From Paludibacteraceae bacterium (GTDB lineage Bacteria; Bacteroidota; Bacteroidia; Bacteroidales; Paludibacteraceae), in the NCBI GenBank assembly GCA_017553575.1, contig JAFZKQ010000075.1:1-64000 (forward strand): a stretch of DNA of 64,000 nt, in the 5' to 3' direction. How positions within the stretch are numbered: the stretch's first letter is position 1; each line of letters starts with the position of its first letter. The translations under genes were made by a program, and so were the position numbers. Below, one piece after another: positions 16,720 through 23,629 of the stretch. The notes below the pieces were generated by a model. It did no database searches and had not been told where the DNA came from. It was given only the letters and a program-made list of their open reading frames with translations.

Positions 16720-17859
16720 ATGATAGATTATTCAAAAGTTCCTTCCCCTTGTTATGTAGTGGATGAAGAGAGATTAAGAGGCAACCTTCAATTGATTCGT
16801 TCGGTGATGGACCGAACCGGTGTGGAGATTATTTTGGCATTCAAGGCGTTTGCCCTATGGAAGGTTTTCCCCATAGTCAAGGAATATGTCGCACATTCTA
16901 CCGCAAGCTCCCTATCTGAGGCTCGTTTGGCGTATGAGGAGATGGGTAATTTGGCCCATAGCTATGCGCCTATCTATACGGACGAAGAGTTCCCCGAAAT
17001 TGCCCGTTGCAGCAGCCATATCACGTTCAATTCGATTTCGCACTATCTGCACCACCGTCCTTACTTGGATACGCTGGACAGACATATATCATGCGGACTG
17101 AGGGTCAACCCCGAATTTTCGAACGTCGAAACAGACTTGTATAATCCTTGCGCACCCGGATCTCGCTTGGGCGTTGTTGCTGATTTGTTGGGCGACACCT
17201 TGCCAAAGGGCATCGAGGGGTTGCATTTCCATACGCTCTGCGAGTCCTCCTCCCACGATTTGGAAGAGACGCTTGCCGTGGTCGAAAAGAAATTCGCCAA
17301 ATATTTTCCTCAAATCAAGTGGATCAACTTCGGTGGTGGCCATCTGATGACGCGTAAGGACTATGACGTGGACCACTTGGTTTCCGTGCTGAAGGCTTTC
17401 CGTGCCCGCTATCCTTGGCTGAAGGTCATCATGGAGCCCGGCAGTGCCTTTGCTTGGCAGACGGGTGAATTGGTCTCAAGTGTGGTAGATATTGTGGAGA
17501 ACCATGGCATAAAGACCGCCATCCTGAACGTCTCCTTTGCCTGCCACATGCCCGACTGTTTGGAGATGCCTTATAAACCGACCATCATCGGAGCGACGGA
17601 CGAAGTGGAAGGGAAACCTACCTACCGAATGGGAGGAAACAGTTGCCTTTCGGGCGATTTCATCGGAAGTTGGTCGTTCGACCATGAATTGAAGGTGGGC
17701 GACCGAATCGTCTTTTATGACATGATTCACTACACGACAGTGAAAACGACGATGTTCAATGGCATTTCTCACCCGTCCCTTGCCTTGTGGACCAAGGAAG
17801 GTGAATTGAAGATGCTCCGAACTTATGGATACGAGGATTACAAGAGTAGAATGGCTTAA
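16720..17859 (+). CDS. nspC: Carboxynorspermidine/carboxyspermidine decarboxylase
   Basis: 379 residues. PLP enzyme of the alanine-racemase fold that decarboxylates carboxy(nor)spermidine, the last step of the alternative spermidine pathway. Seen: PSPCYVVDEERL at the N-terminus, ILAFKAFALW near residue 43 (PLP lysine), GLHFHTLCESS near 165, INFGGGHLMTR near 205, IMEPGSAFAWQTG near 240 and GNSCLSGDFIG near 305 (catalytic Cys). The frame extends to 16672, but homology starts at MIDYSKVPSP. The partner dehydrogenase is not in the window. Confidence 0.93.
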   Translation: MIDYSKVPSPCYVVDEERLRGNLQLIRSVMDRTGVEIILAFKAFALWKVFPIVKEYVAHSTASSLSEARLAYEEMGNLAHSYAPIYTDEEFPEIARCSSHITFNSISHYLHHRPYLDTLDRHISCGLRVNPEFSNVETDLYNPCAPGSRLGVVADLLGDTLPKGIEGLHFHTLCESSSHDLEETLAVVEKKFAKYFPQIKWINFGGGHLMTRKDYDVDHLVSVLKAFRARYPWLKVIMEPGSAFAWQTGELVSSVVDIVENHGIKTAILNVSFACHMPDCLEMPYKPTIIGATDEVEGKPTYRMGGNSCLSGDFIGSWSFDHELKVGDRIVFYDMIHYTTVKTTMFNGISHPSLALWTKEGELKMLRTYGYEDYKSRMA

Positions 17860-17870
17860 TATTCAATAGT

Positions 17871-18305
17871 ATGTGGCAAGAAGGTACAGATCTGAGAATG
17901 GAGAGGAGCAAGTGGTCTCTGGGTTTCTATTACGTGGGAATCGTTCTCACGATTGTGGCTTTACTGATCTCTATTTTTTATGGTGGTTTTGAAACGAAGT
18001 ATTTGATTAGTGATGGATTCCTTATCTATTCTTTGATACGGTTCTATCGATCCTATCCCGACTGTCCGCCCATCACGATTGGACAATATGGCATAGAGGT
18101 GGAAGGGTATCTGCTATTATCTTGGGACTTGATTGATAATGTGTTATACAAAAAAGAGGGTATAGGCAAAAACAGGAAGAAAATCCTGATAATACAATTC
18201 CATAATGCTAATGGAGAGACGCAGGAAGCGGAATTTTATTTGAATAGCTATTCTTATAATTCCAATGACATACGTAAGGCTATCCACTATTGGAGCGGAA
18301 GATAG
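17871..18305 (+). CDS. Small membrane protein, first of tandem paralogues
   Basis: 144 residues. Two membrane segments near residues 18-37 and 42-58, then a cytoplasmic-looking beta-rich domain with CPPITIGQYGIEVEG and a C-terminal RKAIHYWSGR. It starts 11 bases after nspC, so it may be co-transcribed. The next gene is clearly a paralogue (shared CPPITIG, QFH, NSYSYN/NKYSYN and YWSGR). The hydrophobic-plus-beta layout recalls bacterial PH-like membrane proteins, but no family is certain. Confidence 0.7.
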   Translation: MWQEGTDLRMERSKWSLGFYYVGIVLTIVALLISIFYGGFETKYLISDGFLIYSLIRFYRSYPDCPPITIGQYGIEVEGYLLLSWDLIDNVLYKKEGIGKNRKKILIIQFHNANGETQEAEFYLNSYSYNSNDIRKAIHYWSGR

Positions 18306-18344
18306 AGGCAACGCGGTTGATTTGTACGTAAAATCTTGTTGATT

Positions 18345-18929
18345 ATGTGGAAAGAAGGCACTGATTTGGTTATAAAGAGAAGCGTTTATAGCACTGTGCA
18401 TAGTTTCCGATTTGTTGTTGTCCTTATAACTTCTATTATTTATGGAGGTTTTGACTGGAAGTTCTTGCTTTTTGTTCTCCTTTGTGTGGTCTGTTTAGTA
18501 AATTTGCTAAATTGTCCGCCTATAACGATAGGGAAAAACGGAATAGAAGAAAAAAAGATAAACCAATTGTCTTGGGAACAGATTGATTATGCCTATATCA
18601 CTGAACGGAAAAGGTCTCGACACATAACGTATTACTTAAATGTGCAGTTTCACGATGAAAAAGGAGAGCAAAAAGAGGTAGAATTTGATCTAAACAAATA
18701 CTCCTACAACCAGGAGGAAGTGGAGAGAGCCATCAACTATTGGAGCGGAAGAGAGATAGGAAATGTCTCGGATAGAAATAGAGACGAAATGTTGGCTGAG
18801 TTGCGTCGAAACGAAGGAGAGCAGGCGGCAAACAACTTGGAGGAGCTATCGAAAACCATGCTCCCTCTATTCAAGAAAGAGACGATGTGCACAATAGCGA
18901 CGATGTGCACATCGTCTCTACAATTATAA
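18345..18929 (+). CDS. Small membrane protein, second of tandem paralogues, extended C-terminus
   Basis: 194 residues. Same plan as its upstream neighbour (MWKEGTDL start, two membrane segments, CPPITIGKNGIEE, NKYSYN, INYWSGR), plus a 45-residue tail. The last ~15 residues (KETMCTIATMCTSS) are encoded within an inverted repeat, so the original stop may have been lost and the tail may be fortuitous. The stop overlaps the end of the convergent murF-alr gene by 6 bases. Confidence 0.65.
   Translation: MWKEGTDLVIKRSVYSTVHSFRFVVVLITSIIYGGFDWKFLLFVLLCVVCLVNLLNCPPITIGKNGIEEKKINQLSWEQIDYAYITERKRSRHITYYLNVQFHDEKGEQKEVEFDLNKYSYNQEEVERAINYWSGREIGNVSDRNRDEMLAELRRNEGEQAANNLEELSKTMLPLFKKETMCTIATMCTSSLQL
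18878..18919. repeat. 15-bp perfect inverted repeat at convergent gene ends
   Basis: AGAGACGATGTGCAC (18878-18892) and GTGCACATCGTCTCT (18905-18919) are perfect arms. The spacer also carries a direct copy of GACGATGTGCAC. It lies inside the 3' end of the + gene and just beyond the murF-alr stop. It may act as a hairpin terminator for both, though neither side has a strong T-run. Confidence 0.6.
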
Positions 18930-21386
18930 CAAATAAACCCTCTTCACACGTTTGGAGATTCCTGCCAAAATCTCGTATGAGATGGTACCCAACGTATCGG
19001 CGACACCTTGAATCGGATGCCCTTTGCCAAACAGAACGACCGTGTCGCCCTCCTTTGCGTCGATGTCCGTGAGGTCAATCATACAGACATCCATACAGAT
19101 ATTGCCGACGATAGGGGCAAATTTACCGTTCACCAAAACTTTTCCCACTCGATTTCCTAATTTGCGGTTCCAGCCATCAGCATAACCGATAGGAATGGCT
19201 CCAATGATGGAGTCCCTGTTCAACGTGCCCTTACGGCTATATCCGACCGTATCCGAAGCTGGAACTCTCCGAATTTGGAGAATGTTCGTCTTGAGCGTGC
19301 AGACCTCTTCCAAACGACGGTTGTCTACCGCACTCATGCCGTAGTGGCCGATACCCAAGCGCACCATGTCAAACTGGTATTGGCTGAATCGCTCGATGCC
19401 CGCAGAATTGAGTATGTGGGCGATAATCTTATGTAGGAAGGCTTTTTCCAAACGTTCTTTGACTCTGGAAAAGACCGCGATTTGCTGTTCGGTGAAGGCA
19501 TCGAATTTGGCATCGTCCGAGCCCACTAAATGGGAAAATACCGAACGGATCTTCACACTGTCCTGATGCTTCAACTTCTCTATGAGTGCGTCGATATCCT
19601 TCTCCTCGAAACCTAAGCGATGCATTCCCGTATCGATTTTGACATGGATCGGGTAGTCCTTGATTCCCATCTGCGCCGCCTCCTTAATCATGCGGTCCAA
19701 CAAACCGAAACTATAGACCTCAGGCTCCAAATTATACTCGAATATCTTCGCGAAACTATTCTGTTCGGGATTCATCACCACGATAGGGATGTGGATGCCT
19801 TCACGACGAAGTACGGCACCCTCATCGGCCACCGCCACCGCCAAATAGTCGCAACCGTTATGTTGCAATGTACGAGCCACTTCCACATCTCCACTTCCGT
19901 AGGCATTGGCTTTCACCATACTCATGATTTTAGTGCCTGGCTTCAAGAAGGAACGGAAATAGTTGAAGTTGTTGATCAACGCCCCTAAATCGACCTCCAA
20001 AACCGTCTCATGCACGGCAGATGAGAGTCGGTCGGATATCTCCTCGAAACGGAATCTCCGCGAGCCTTTCAAAAGGATAGCCTCACTTGTGAAATCACAA
20101 ATGTTCATGTGGCTTAGGAAGGTATCCGTATTAGGGTAGAACGCCTGATTTTCCACCTTGAAGAGCGATTGGAACAGGGAGATGTCCTCGCCGATACCAA
20201 TCAATCTGTCGATTCCCTTTCCTTCGACCAAAGAAGCGATGTTTTCGTACAGCAGCTTCGGATCCTGACCGTTCTGCTTGATGTCTGACAGGATGAGCGT
20301 CTTTTTGCGCTCCTTTGCCGTAGCTTGTTGCATCAGAAAATCGAGGGCTATGCTGAGCGACGTGATGTCCGAATTATAGCTGTCGTTGATGACAAGGCAT
20401 CCGTTTTGACCGTCTTTCACCTCCAGACGCATGGCGATAGGTTCGATGGCGGATAGTTTGGCGTTAGCCTTCTCCACCGATACCCCCAACACCAACATGG
20501 CGCAGAGACAAGAGAGCGAGTTTTCAATGGATGCGTCGTCGATAAACGGAATCTCATAGGTATACTCCTTGCCGGCAAACTGATAGGAGATGGAACTCCA
20601 TCGGTCAGATTTGCGGTTGACTGCCACGATATGGACATCCGCCTCTTTGTTTGTTCCGAAGGTGAAGAACTTCGCCTTGGTGCCGGACTGAGCCGCCGTT
20701 ATGTCAACTAACTTATTGTCTTTGTTGAAGATAACCGTATCACTTTGAAGGAATAGTTTCAATTTTTCGGCGCACTTCACCTTCATGGAAGAGAAGTTCT
20801 CTTGGTGGGCATCGCCTAAATTGGTGAAGATTCCGATGGTCGGCGCAACGATAGGTTGCAAGCGAGCCATTTCGCCCATTTGGGAGATGCCGGCCTCGAA
20901 TATACCCAACTGCGTCTCGGAATTCAAATCCCAAACAGAGAGCGGCACACCGATCTGCGAGTTATAGCTACGGGGCGAACGGGTGATTTTATAATCTTCG
21001 TTGAGCAGCTGGTAGAGCCACTCCTTGACGATAGTCTTTCCGTTGCTTCCGGTAATACCGATGACAGGAATATTGAACGAGTTCCTATGTTTTGCGGCCA
21101 GCGTCTGCAACGCAAGGAGCGTGTCGTCCACTTCAATGAAATTAGCCCCATCCAAAATTTGGCTATCAAGGGCGCCCTTGTTCACCAAGAAACTTCGCAC
21201 ACCTTTCTTGTAGAGGGTGGCGATGAACTTATGTCCGTCGTTTCTCTTCGACTTGAGAGCTATGAAAAGGGTATCTTCTGGAAAGGAGAGTGCCCTGCTG
21301 TCCGTCAGCAGACGGTTTATTTCTGCGGAACCATTCCCTTGGAAGATCCCGCCAACCATTTCGGCAATCTGTTTTATCGTATACAT
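18924..21386 (-). CDS. murF-alr: Bifunctional MurF-Alr: UDP-MurNAc-tripeptide:D-Ala-D-Ala ligase / alanine racemase
   Basis: 820 residues in two enzymes. Residues ~1-450 are MurF, which adds D-Ala-D-Ala to the UDP-MurNAc tripeptide: ATP loop GITGSNGKTIVKEW near 110, NDSYNSDITSL near 335. Residues ~455-820 are alanine racemase, which makes D-Ala: VDLGALINNFNYF then MVKANAYGSG (PLP lysine), HVKIDTGMHRLGF, VRLGIGHYGMSA, and a C-terminal NICMDVCMIDLTD. The fusion is a known Bacteroidetes form and couples supply with use of D-Ala. Its stop overlaps the convergent neighbour by 6 bases, and the upstream membrane gene is 9 bases away. Confidence 0.96.
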   Translation of the reverse strand: MYTIKQIAEMVGGIFQGNGSAEINRLLTDSRALSFPEDTLFIALKSKRNDGHKFIATLYKKGVRSFLVNKGALDSQILDGANFIEVDDTLLALQTLAAKHRNSFNIPVIGITGSNGKTIVKEWLYQLLNEDYKITRSPRSYNSQIGVPLSVWDLNSETQLGIFEAGISQMGEMARLQPIVAPTIGIFTNLGDAHQENFSSMKVKCAEKLKLFLQSDTVIFNKDNKLVDITAAQSGTKAKFFTFGTNKEADVHIVAVNRKSDRWSSISYQFAGKEYTYEIPFIDDASIENSLSCLCAMLVLGVSVEKANAKLSAIEPIAMRLEVKDGQNGCLVINDSYNSDITSLSIALDFLMQQATAKERKKTLILSDIKQNGQDPKLLYENIASLVEGKGIDRLIGIGEDISLFQSLFKVENQAFYPNTDTFLSHMNICDFTSEAILLKGSRRFRFEEISDRLSSAVHETVLEVDLGALINNFNYFRSFLKPGTKIMSMVKANAYGSGDVEVARTLQHNGCDYLAVAVADEGAVLRREGIHIPIVVMNPEQNSFAKIFEYNLEPEVYSFGLLDRMIKEAAQMGIKDYPIHVKIDTGMHRLGFEEKDIDALIEKLKHQDSVKIRSVFSHLVGSDDAKFDAFTEQQIAVFSRVKERLEKAFLHKIIAHILNSAGIERFSQYQFDMVRLGIGHYGMSAVDNRRLEEVCTLKTNILQIRRVPASDTVGYSRKGTLNRDSIIGAIPIGYADGWNRKLGNRVGKVLVNGKFAPIVGNICMDVCMIDLTDIDAKEGDTVVLFGKGHPIQGVADTLGTISYEILAGISKRVKRVYLL

Positions 21387-21395
21387 GATTCTATC

Positions 21396-22193
21396 TTATT
21401 TGCTGTCACTTGTGTTTTCCGCATCCTTGTTTTCTTTCGATTCATCCTCCTTGATGGAATCTTGAAGATGGGGAGCGAGTAATTTCTCAAGAGGCAACCC
21501 TGTTATTTTTGTCATCGAACGGAATAGGTAATAGAGCGCCACCATCATGACGAGGCAAGAGGGAAGAGCTATCACAACATAGCTGAGTCCCGTCATCTGT
21601 CCCAACTCTTGAGCGAACTCTTCCGTTCCAGAGGGACTTTTGATGAGGATTTTCGCCAAGACGAAATTGAGGATGGTGGACAAAAGGAAGGAGGCGGCCA
21701 CGATATAGGTGGCGTTGACCAAAATCTTTTCGAATTTATCCTCTTGGTGCGTCTCTTTCAAGATTCCGTCTATCTTTTGCACGTCCATCATCTCCTCGTT
21801 ATAGAGCAACTTCTTGACAAGCGGGAAAGGCGTCTTCAACGATATGAGCAAAGCTATGCCGATGATGAATGGAACGGAAGCCTCCTTGTAGGCAATCCAT
21901 TCGCTAGGGAATTCAAACACGCCGATAACCCCTGTCAGCAAGATACTGACAAAACCTATGATGGATATGAAATTGGTCTTTTTACGTTTCAGGTAGTCCC
22001 AAATAAAGTATACCGTTGGGAAAGCCAATGCAATCAACAAACCTTTGAGCGGTCCTAAGCCTTCCATCTCTATGCCAAAAAAGGAAACAGTTCCTGTCTT
22101 GGACAACTTCGTCAAAATCATGACGGGCATTACGATGTTGAAGAAAATGCTAACTAATGGATTTTCTCGCTTCTTTTTTTCTTCTTCTGACAT
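21396..22193 (-). CDS. VC0807-like polytopic membrane protein
   Basis: 265 residues, about six membrane segments and a charged C-terminal tail (KEDESKENKDAENTSD). The sequence style, with VYFIWDYLKRKKTNFISIIG near residue 65 and a MFS-unlike short length, suggests the VC0807/septation-protein-A-like group, with modest confidence. It is 9 bases upstream of murF-alr on the same strand, so the two are probably co-transcribed. Confidence 0.65.
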   Translation of the reverse strand: MSEEEKKKRENPLVSIFFNIVMPVMILTKLSKTGTVSFFGIEMEGLGPLKGLLIALAFPTVYFIWDYLKRKKTNFISIIGFVSILLTGVIGVFEFPSEWIAYKEASVPFIIGIALLISLKTPFPLVKKLLYNEEMMDVQKIDGILKETHQEDKFEKILVNATYIVAASFLLSTILNFVLAKILIKSPSGTEEFAQELGQMTGLSYVVIALPSCLVMMVALYYLFRSMTKITGLPLEKLLAPHLQDSIKEDESKENKDAENTSDSK

Positions 22194-22466
22194 TTCTTTT
22201 GTTATTGATTCTCTACTTATGCAAAGTTACACTTTTTCGGGGGAGAAAACCATTCCTTCCTGATTTTTTTGCCAAGGAAAAATCTCCAGCAGTTGTCCCC
22301 AAAATGATATTTTTTTACTAAATTGCCCTCGGATAGGAACGGTCGTTGGCAACGAGGGCCGAGTATAGCGAATTTTGCTTGCGAATATGCCTGTAAACAA
22401 TGCTATATAACACATTCGTATTATTTAAATACTTAATTTGTAGTACTATATATTAATTAGCACTTT

Positions 22467-22865
22467 ATGGAAGAAAAAAGATATGAAGAGGAACAAAAAA
22501 GCCAAATAGAAGGGTACGGAGAGCATTATTCCCCGCAAGAACTCTTCTTCAAGTTGGCTCGTGTCGCCAAAAATGCAGGCATCAAAATCGTCTACTATGT
22601 TTTGATTCTCTACTATTCGTTGATGTATGGAGATTTGACGGTGAAGGAGAAGAGTATCATCATCGGAGCCTTAGGCTATTTCATCCTGCCGATAGATTTG
22701 ATTCCGGACTTGTTGCCTTTGGGCTATTCGGACGACCTCTCCCTAATCGTTTTTGTCGTGACCAAGATGAAGAAATCCTTCACGGAGGAGATCCATAAGA
22801 TGGCCATCAACAAACTGAAACGCTATTTCGACAACATTGACGAGGATGCTATTTCCTTGAAATAA
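22467..22865 (+). CDS. DUF1232 (YkvA-type) membrane protein
   Basis: 132 residues. The DUF1232 core ALGYFILPIDLIPDLLPLGY near residue 70, followed by SDDLSLIVFVVTKMKK, is diagnostic. A hydrophobic segment near 38-55 precedes it. Function unknown. It is the gene upstream of the Y-RNA/Rsr locus on the same strand, but 764 bases of RNA-rich sequence lie between them. Confidence 0.9.
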   Translation: MEEKRYEEEQKSQIEGYGEHYSPQELFFKLARVAKNAGIKIVYYVLILYYSLMYGDLTVKEKSIIIGALGYFILPIDLIPDLLPLGYSDDLSLIVFVVTKMKKSFTEEIHKMAINKLKRYFDNIDEDAISLK

Positions 22866-22874
22866 AAGCAAAAA

Positions 22875-22900
22875 AATCGCTACCGTAAACGATAGCGATT
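22875..22900. terminator. Palindrome after DUF1232 gene
   Basis: AATCGCTA (22875-22882) and TAGCGATT (22893-22900) with further inner pairing CGT/ACG, 10 bases after the stop. No T-run, so termination efficiency is unclear. Confidence 0.5.
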
Positions 22901-22910
22901 ATAAAATACA

Positions 22911-23006
22911 GCACCGTAATAACTCCTTATGAGGCCTTCAAACGCCGTAGCACAACCACTAGACCTCGGCTCGTGTCTTTCCATAAGAATGGGTACCTAA
23001 CGGCAC
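22911..23006. other. Structured element upstream of the Y-RNA locus, possible RNA
   Basis: Ends can pair: CCGT (22914-22917) with ACGG (23000-23003) and CTTATG (22926-22931) with CATAAG (22982-22987). The minus strand carries GTGCCGTTAG at one end and a D-arm-like GTCTAGTGGTTGTGC inside. Size and layout recall the two RNAs at 23317-23521, but the conserved TGTCGC loop strand is missing, so this is only a candidate. Between here and 23266 I see no gene. Confidence 0.3.
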
Positions 23007-23235
23007 AGATTTAAAACAATTTGTTGATACTACCAAACTTTCAAAAGAAAGCTTAGAAAAATTTAACCCATCCACGTTCACATTCCATACACATTGCCCA
23101 CGGCTTCACCCCCGTTTCTGTATTATGCCACTCCTTTGGGGTTCCAGTGGGTGAAAACCCACCGTTGGGGTGATAATCGGGCTTGTCTCCTCCAATGGAA
23201 ACAAAAAAATTCTCCTTTTTCTGCATTTTTTTCTG

Positions 23236-23258
23236 ACTACGCAAAAAGAGTGCGTAGT
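23236..23258. repeat. Perfect 8-bp hairpin before the Y-RNA promoter
   Basis: ACTACGCA (23236-23243) and TGCGTAGT (23251-23258) around AAAAGAG, 8 bases upstream of the -7 element. It could be an operator or end of an upstream transcript. Confidence 0.45.
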
Positions 23259-23266
23259 AGCGCCTA

Positions 23267-23274
23267 TACATTTG
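23267..23274 (+). promoter_or_regulatory. -7 element for the Y-RNA/rsr locus
   Basis: TACATTTG matches TAnnTTTG. Transcription would start near 23281, about 36 bases before the first RNA stem. Confidence 0.5.
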
Positions 23275-23316
23275 CAATGTCAAACGAATAAACGAGTTCA
23301 TTGATTATTTGAAATA

Positions 23317-23418
23317 GGCGGCGGTTGCCGTAGTGGAGAGTTACTTCGAGATTGCTATTCCGATTGAACCCTACGGTTCAAATCTACTCTCTACGCTTGT
23401 CGCACCGCTGCCCCTTTT
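23317..23418 (+). ncRNA. Y-RNA-like RNA 1, upstream of rsr
   Basis: The two ends pair as GGCGGCGGT (23317-23325) / ACCGCTGCC (23404-23412), then an asymmetric internal loop TGCCGTA (23326-23332) / GCTTGTCGC (23395-23403), then a 9-bp helix (23333-23341 / 23386-23394, one G-U). An apical hairpin GATTGAACC / GGTTCAAATC (23362-23384) caps it, and TTTT follows at 23415. The same internal loop recurs in the next RNA while the helices differ and still pair. End-to-end helix, conserved loop, T-run and position before a Ro60 gene are the marks of a Y RNA. The loop is the likely Rsr-binding site. Confidence 0.8.
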
Positions 23419-23420
23419 AT

Positions 23421-23521
23421 AAGGAGTGCCGTAGGGAAGGGATACTTCGCAATGGTTAGGCCTCGGTTATGCAGAGGCTCAAGTTCAAATCTTGGACCCT
23501 TCCCGCCTGTCGCCTCCTTTT
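23421..23521 (+). ncRNA. yrlA: YrlA-type Y RNA 2 with tRNA-like module
   Basis: Ends pair AAGGAG (23421-23426) / CTCCTT (23514-23519); the internal loop TGCCGTA (23427-23433) / GCCTGTCGC (23505-23513) is the same as in RNA 1 but for one base; then helix GGGAAGGG (23434-23441) / CCCTTCCC (23497-23504). Inside is a tRNA-like part: a D-loop-like AATGGTTAGG, an anticodon-like arm GCCTC-GGTTATGCA-GAGGC (23460-23478), and a canonical T-arm TCAAG-TTCAAAT-CTTGG (23479-23495). This is the architecture of YrlA RNAs known from other bacteria. It ends in TTTT. It is not a tRNA: it has no acceptor stem or CCA site. Confidence 0.85.
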
Positions 23522-23526
23522 ACTAT

Positions 23527-23602
23527 ACGGCAACAAGGCAGAGCAGGGGTTTCCTCAGAAGGTGAACCCAAATAAAAAACTCTGCGTTGGTTACGCCGTT
23601 TT
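23527..23602 (+). other. Third stem structure between YrlA and rsr
   Basis: ACGGC (23527-23531) / GCCGT (23595-23599) and GCAGAG / CTCTGC form a bulged helix, with an inner hairpin GGGTT / AACCC, followed by TTTTG, 28 bases before the rsr start. It lacks the TGCCGTA/TGTCGC loop of the two RNAs upstream. It could be an attenuator in the rsr leader or a third small RNA. Confidence 0.45.
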
Positions 23603-23629
23603 GTTTAACTGTTTAAATCGTATATTCTT

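Noticed and set aside
23053-23301. 82-codon minus-strand frame upstream of the Y RNAs
   Set aside because: Part of it resembles spurious frames I recall from intergenic repeats in Bacteroides; it spans a hairpin and the promoter, so it is not listed as a gene.
23421-23521. Ordinary tRNA or tRNA pseudogene
   Set aside because: T-arm is canonical, but there is no acceptor stem and the module is nested in a Y-RNA helix.
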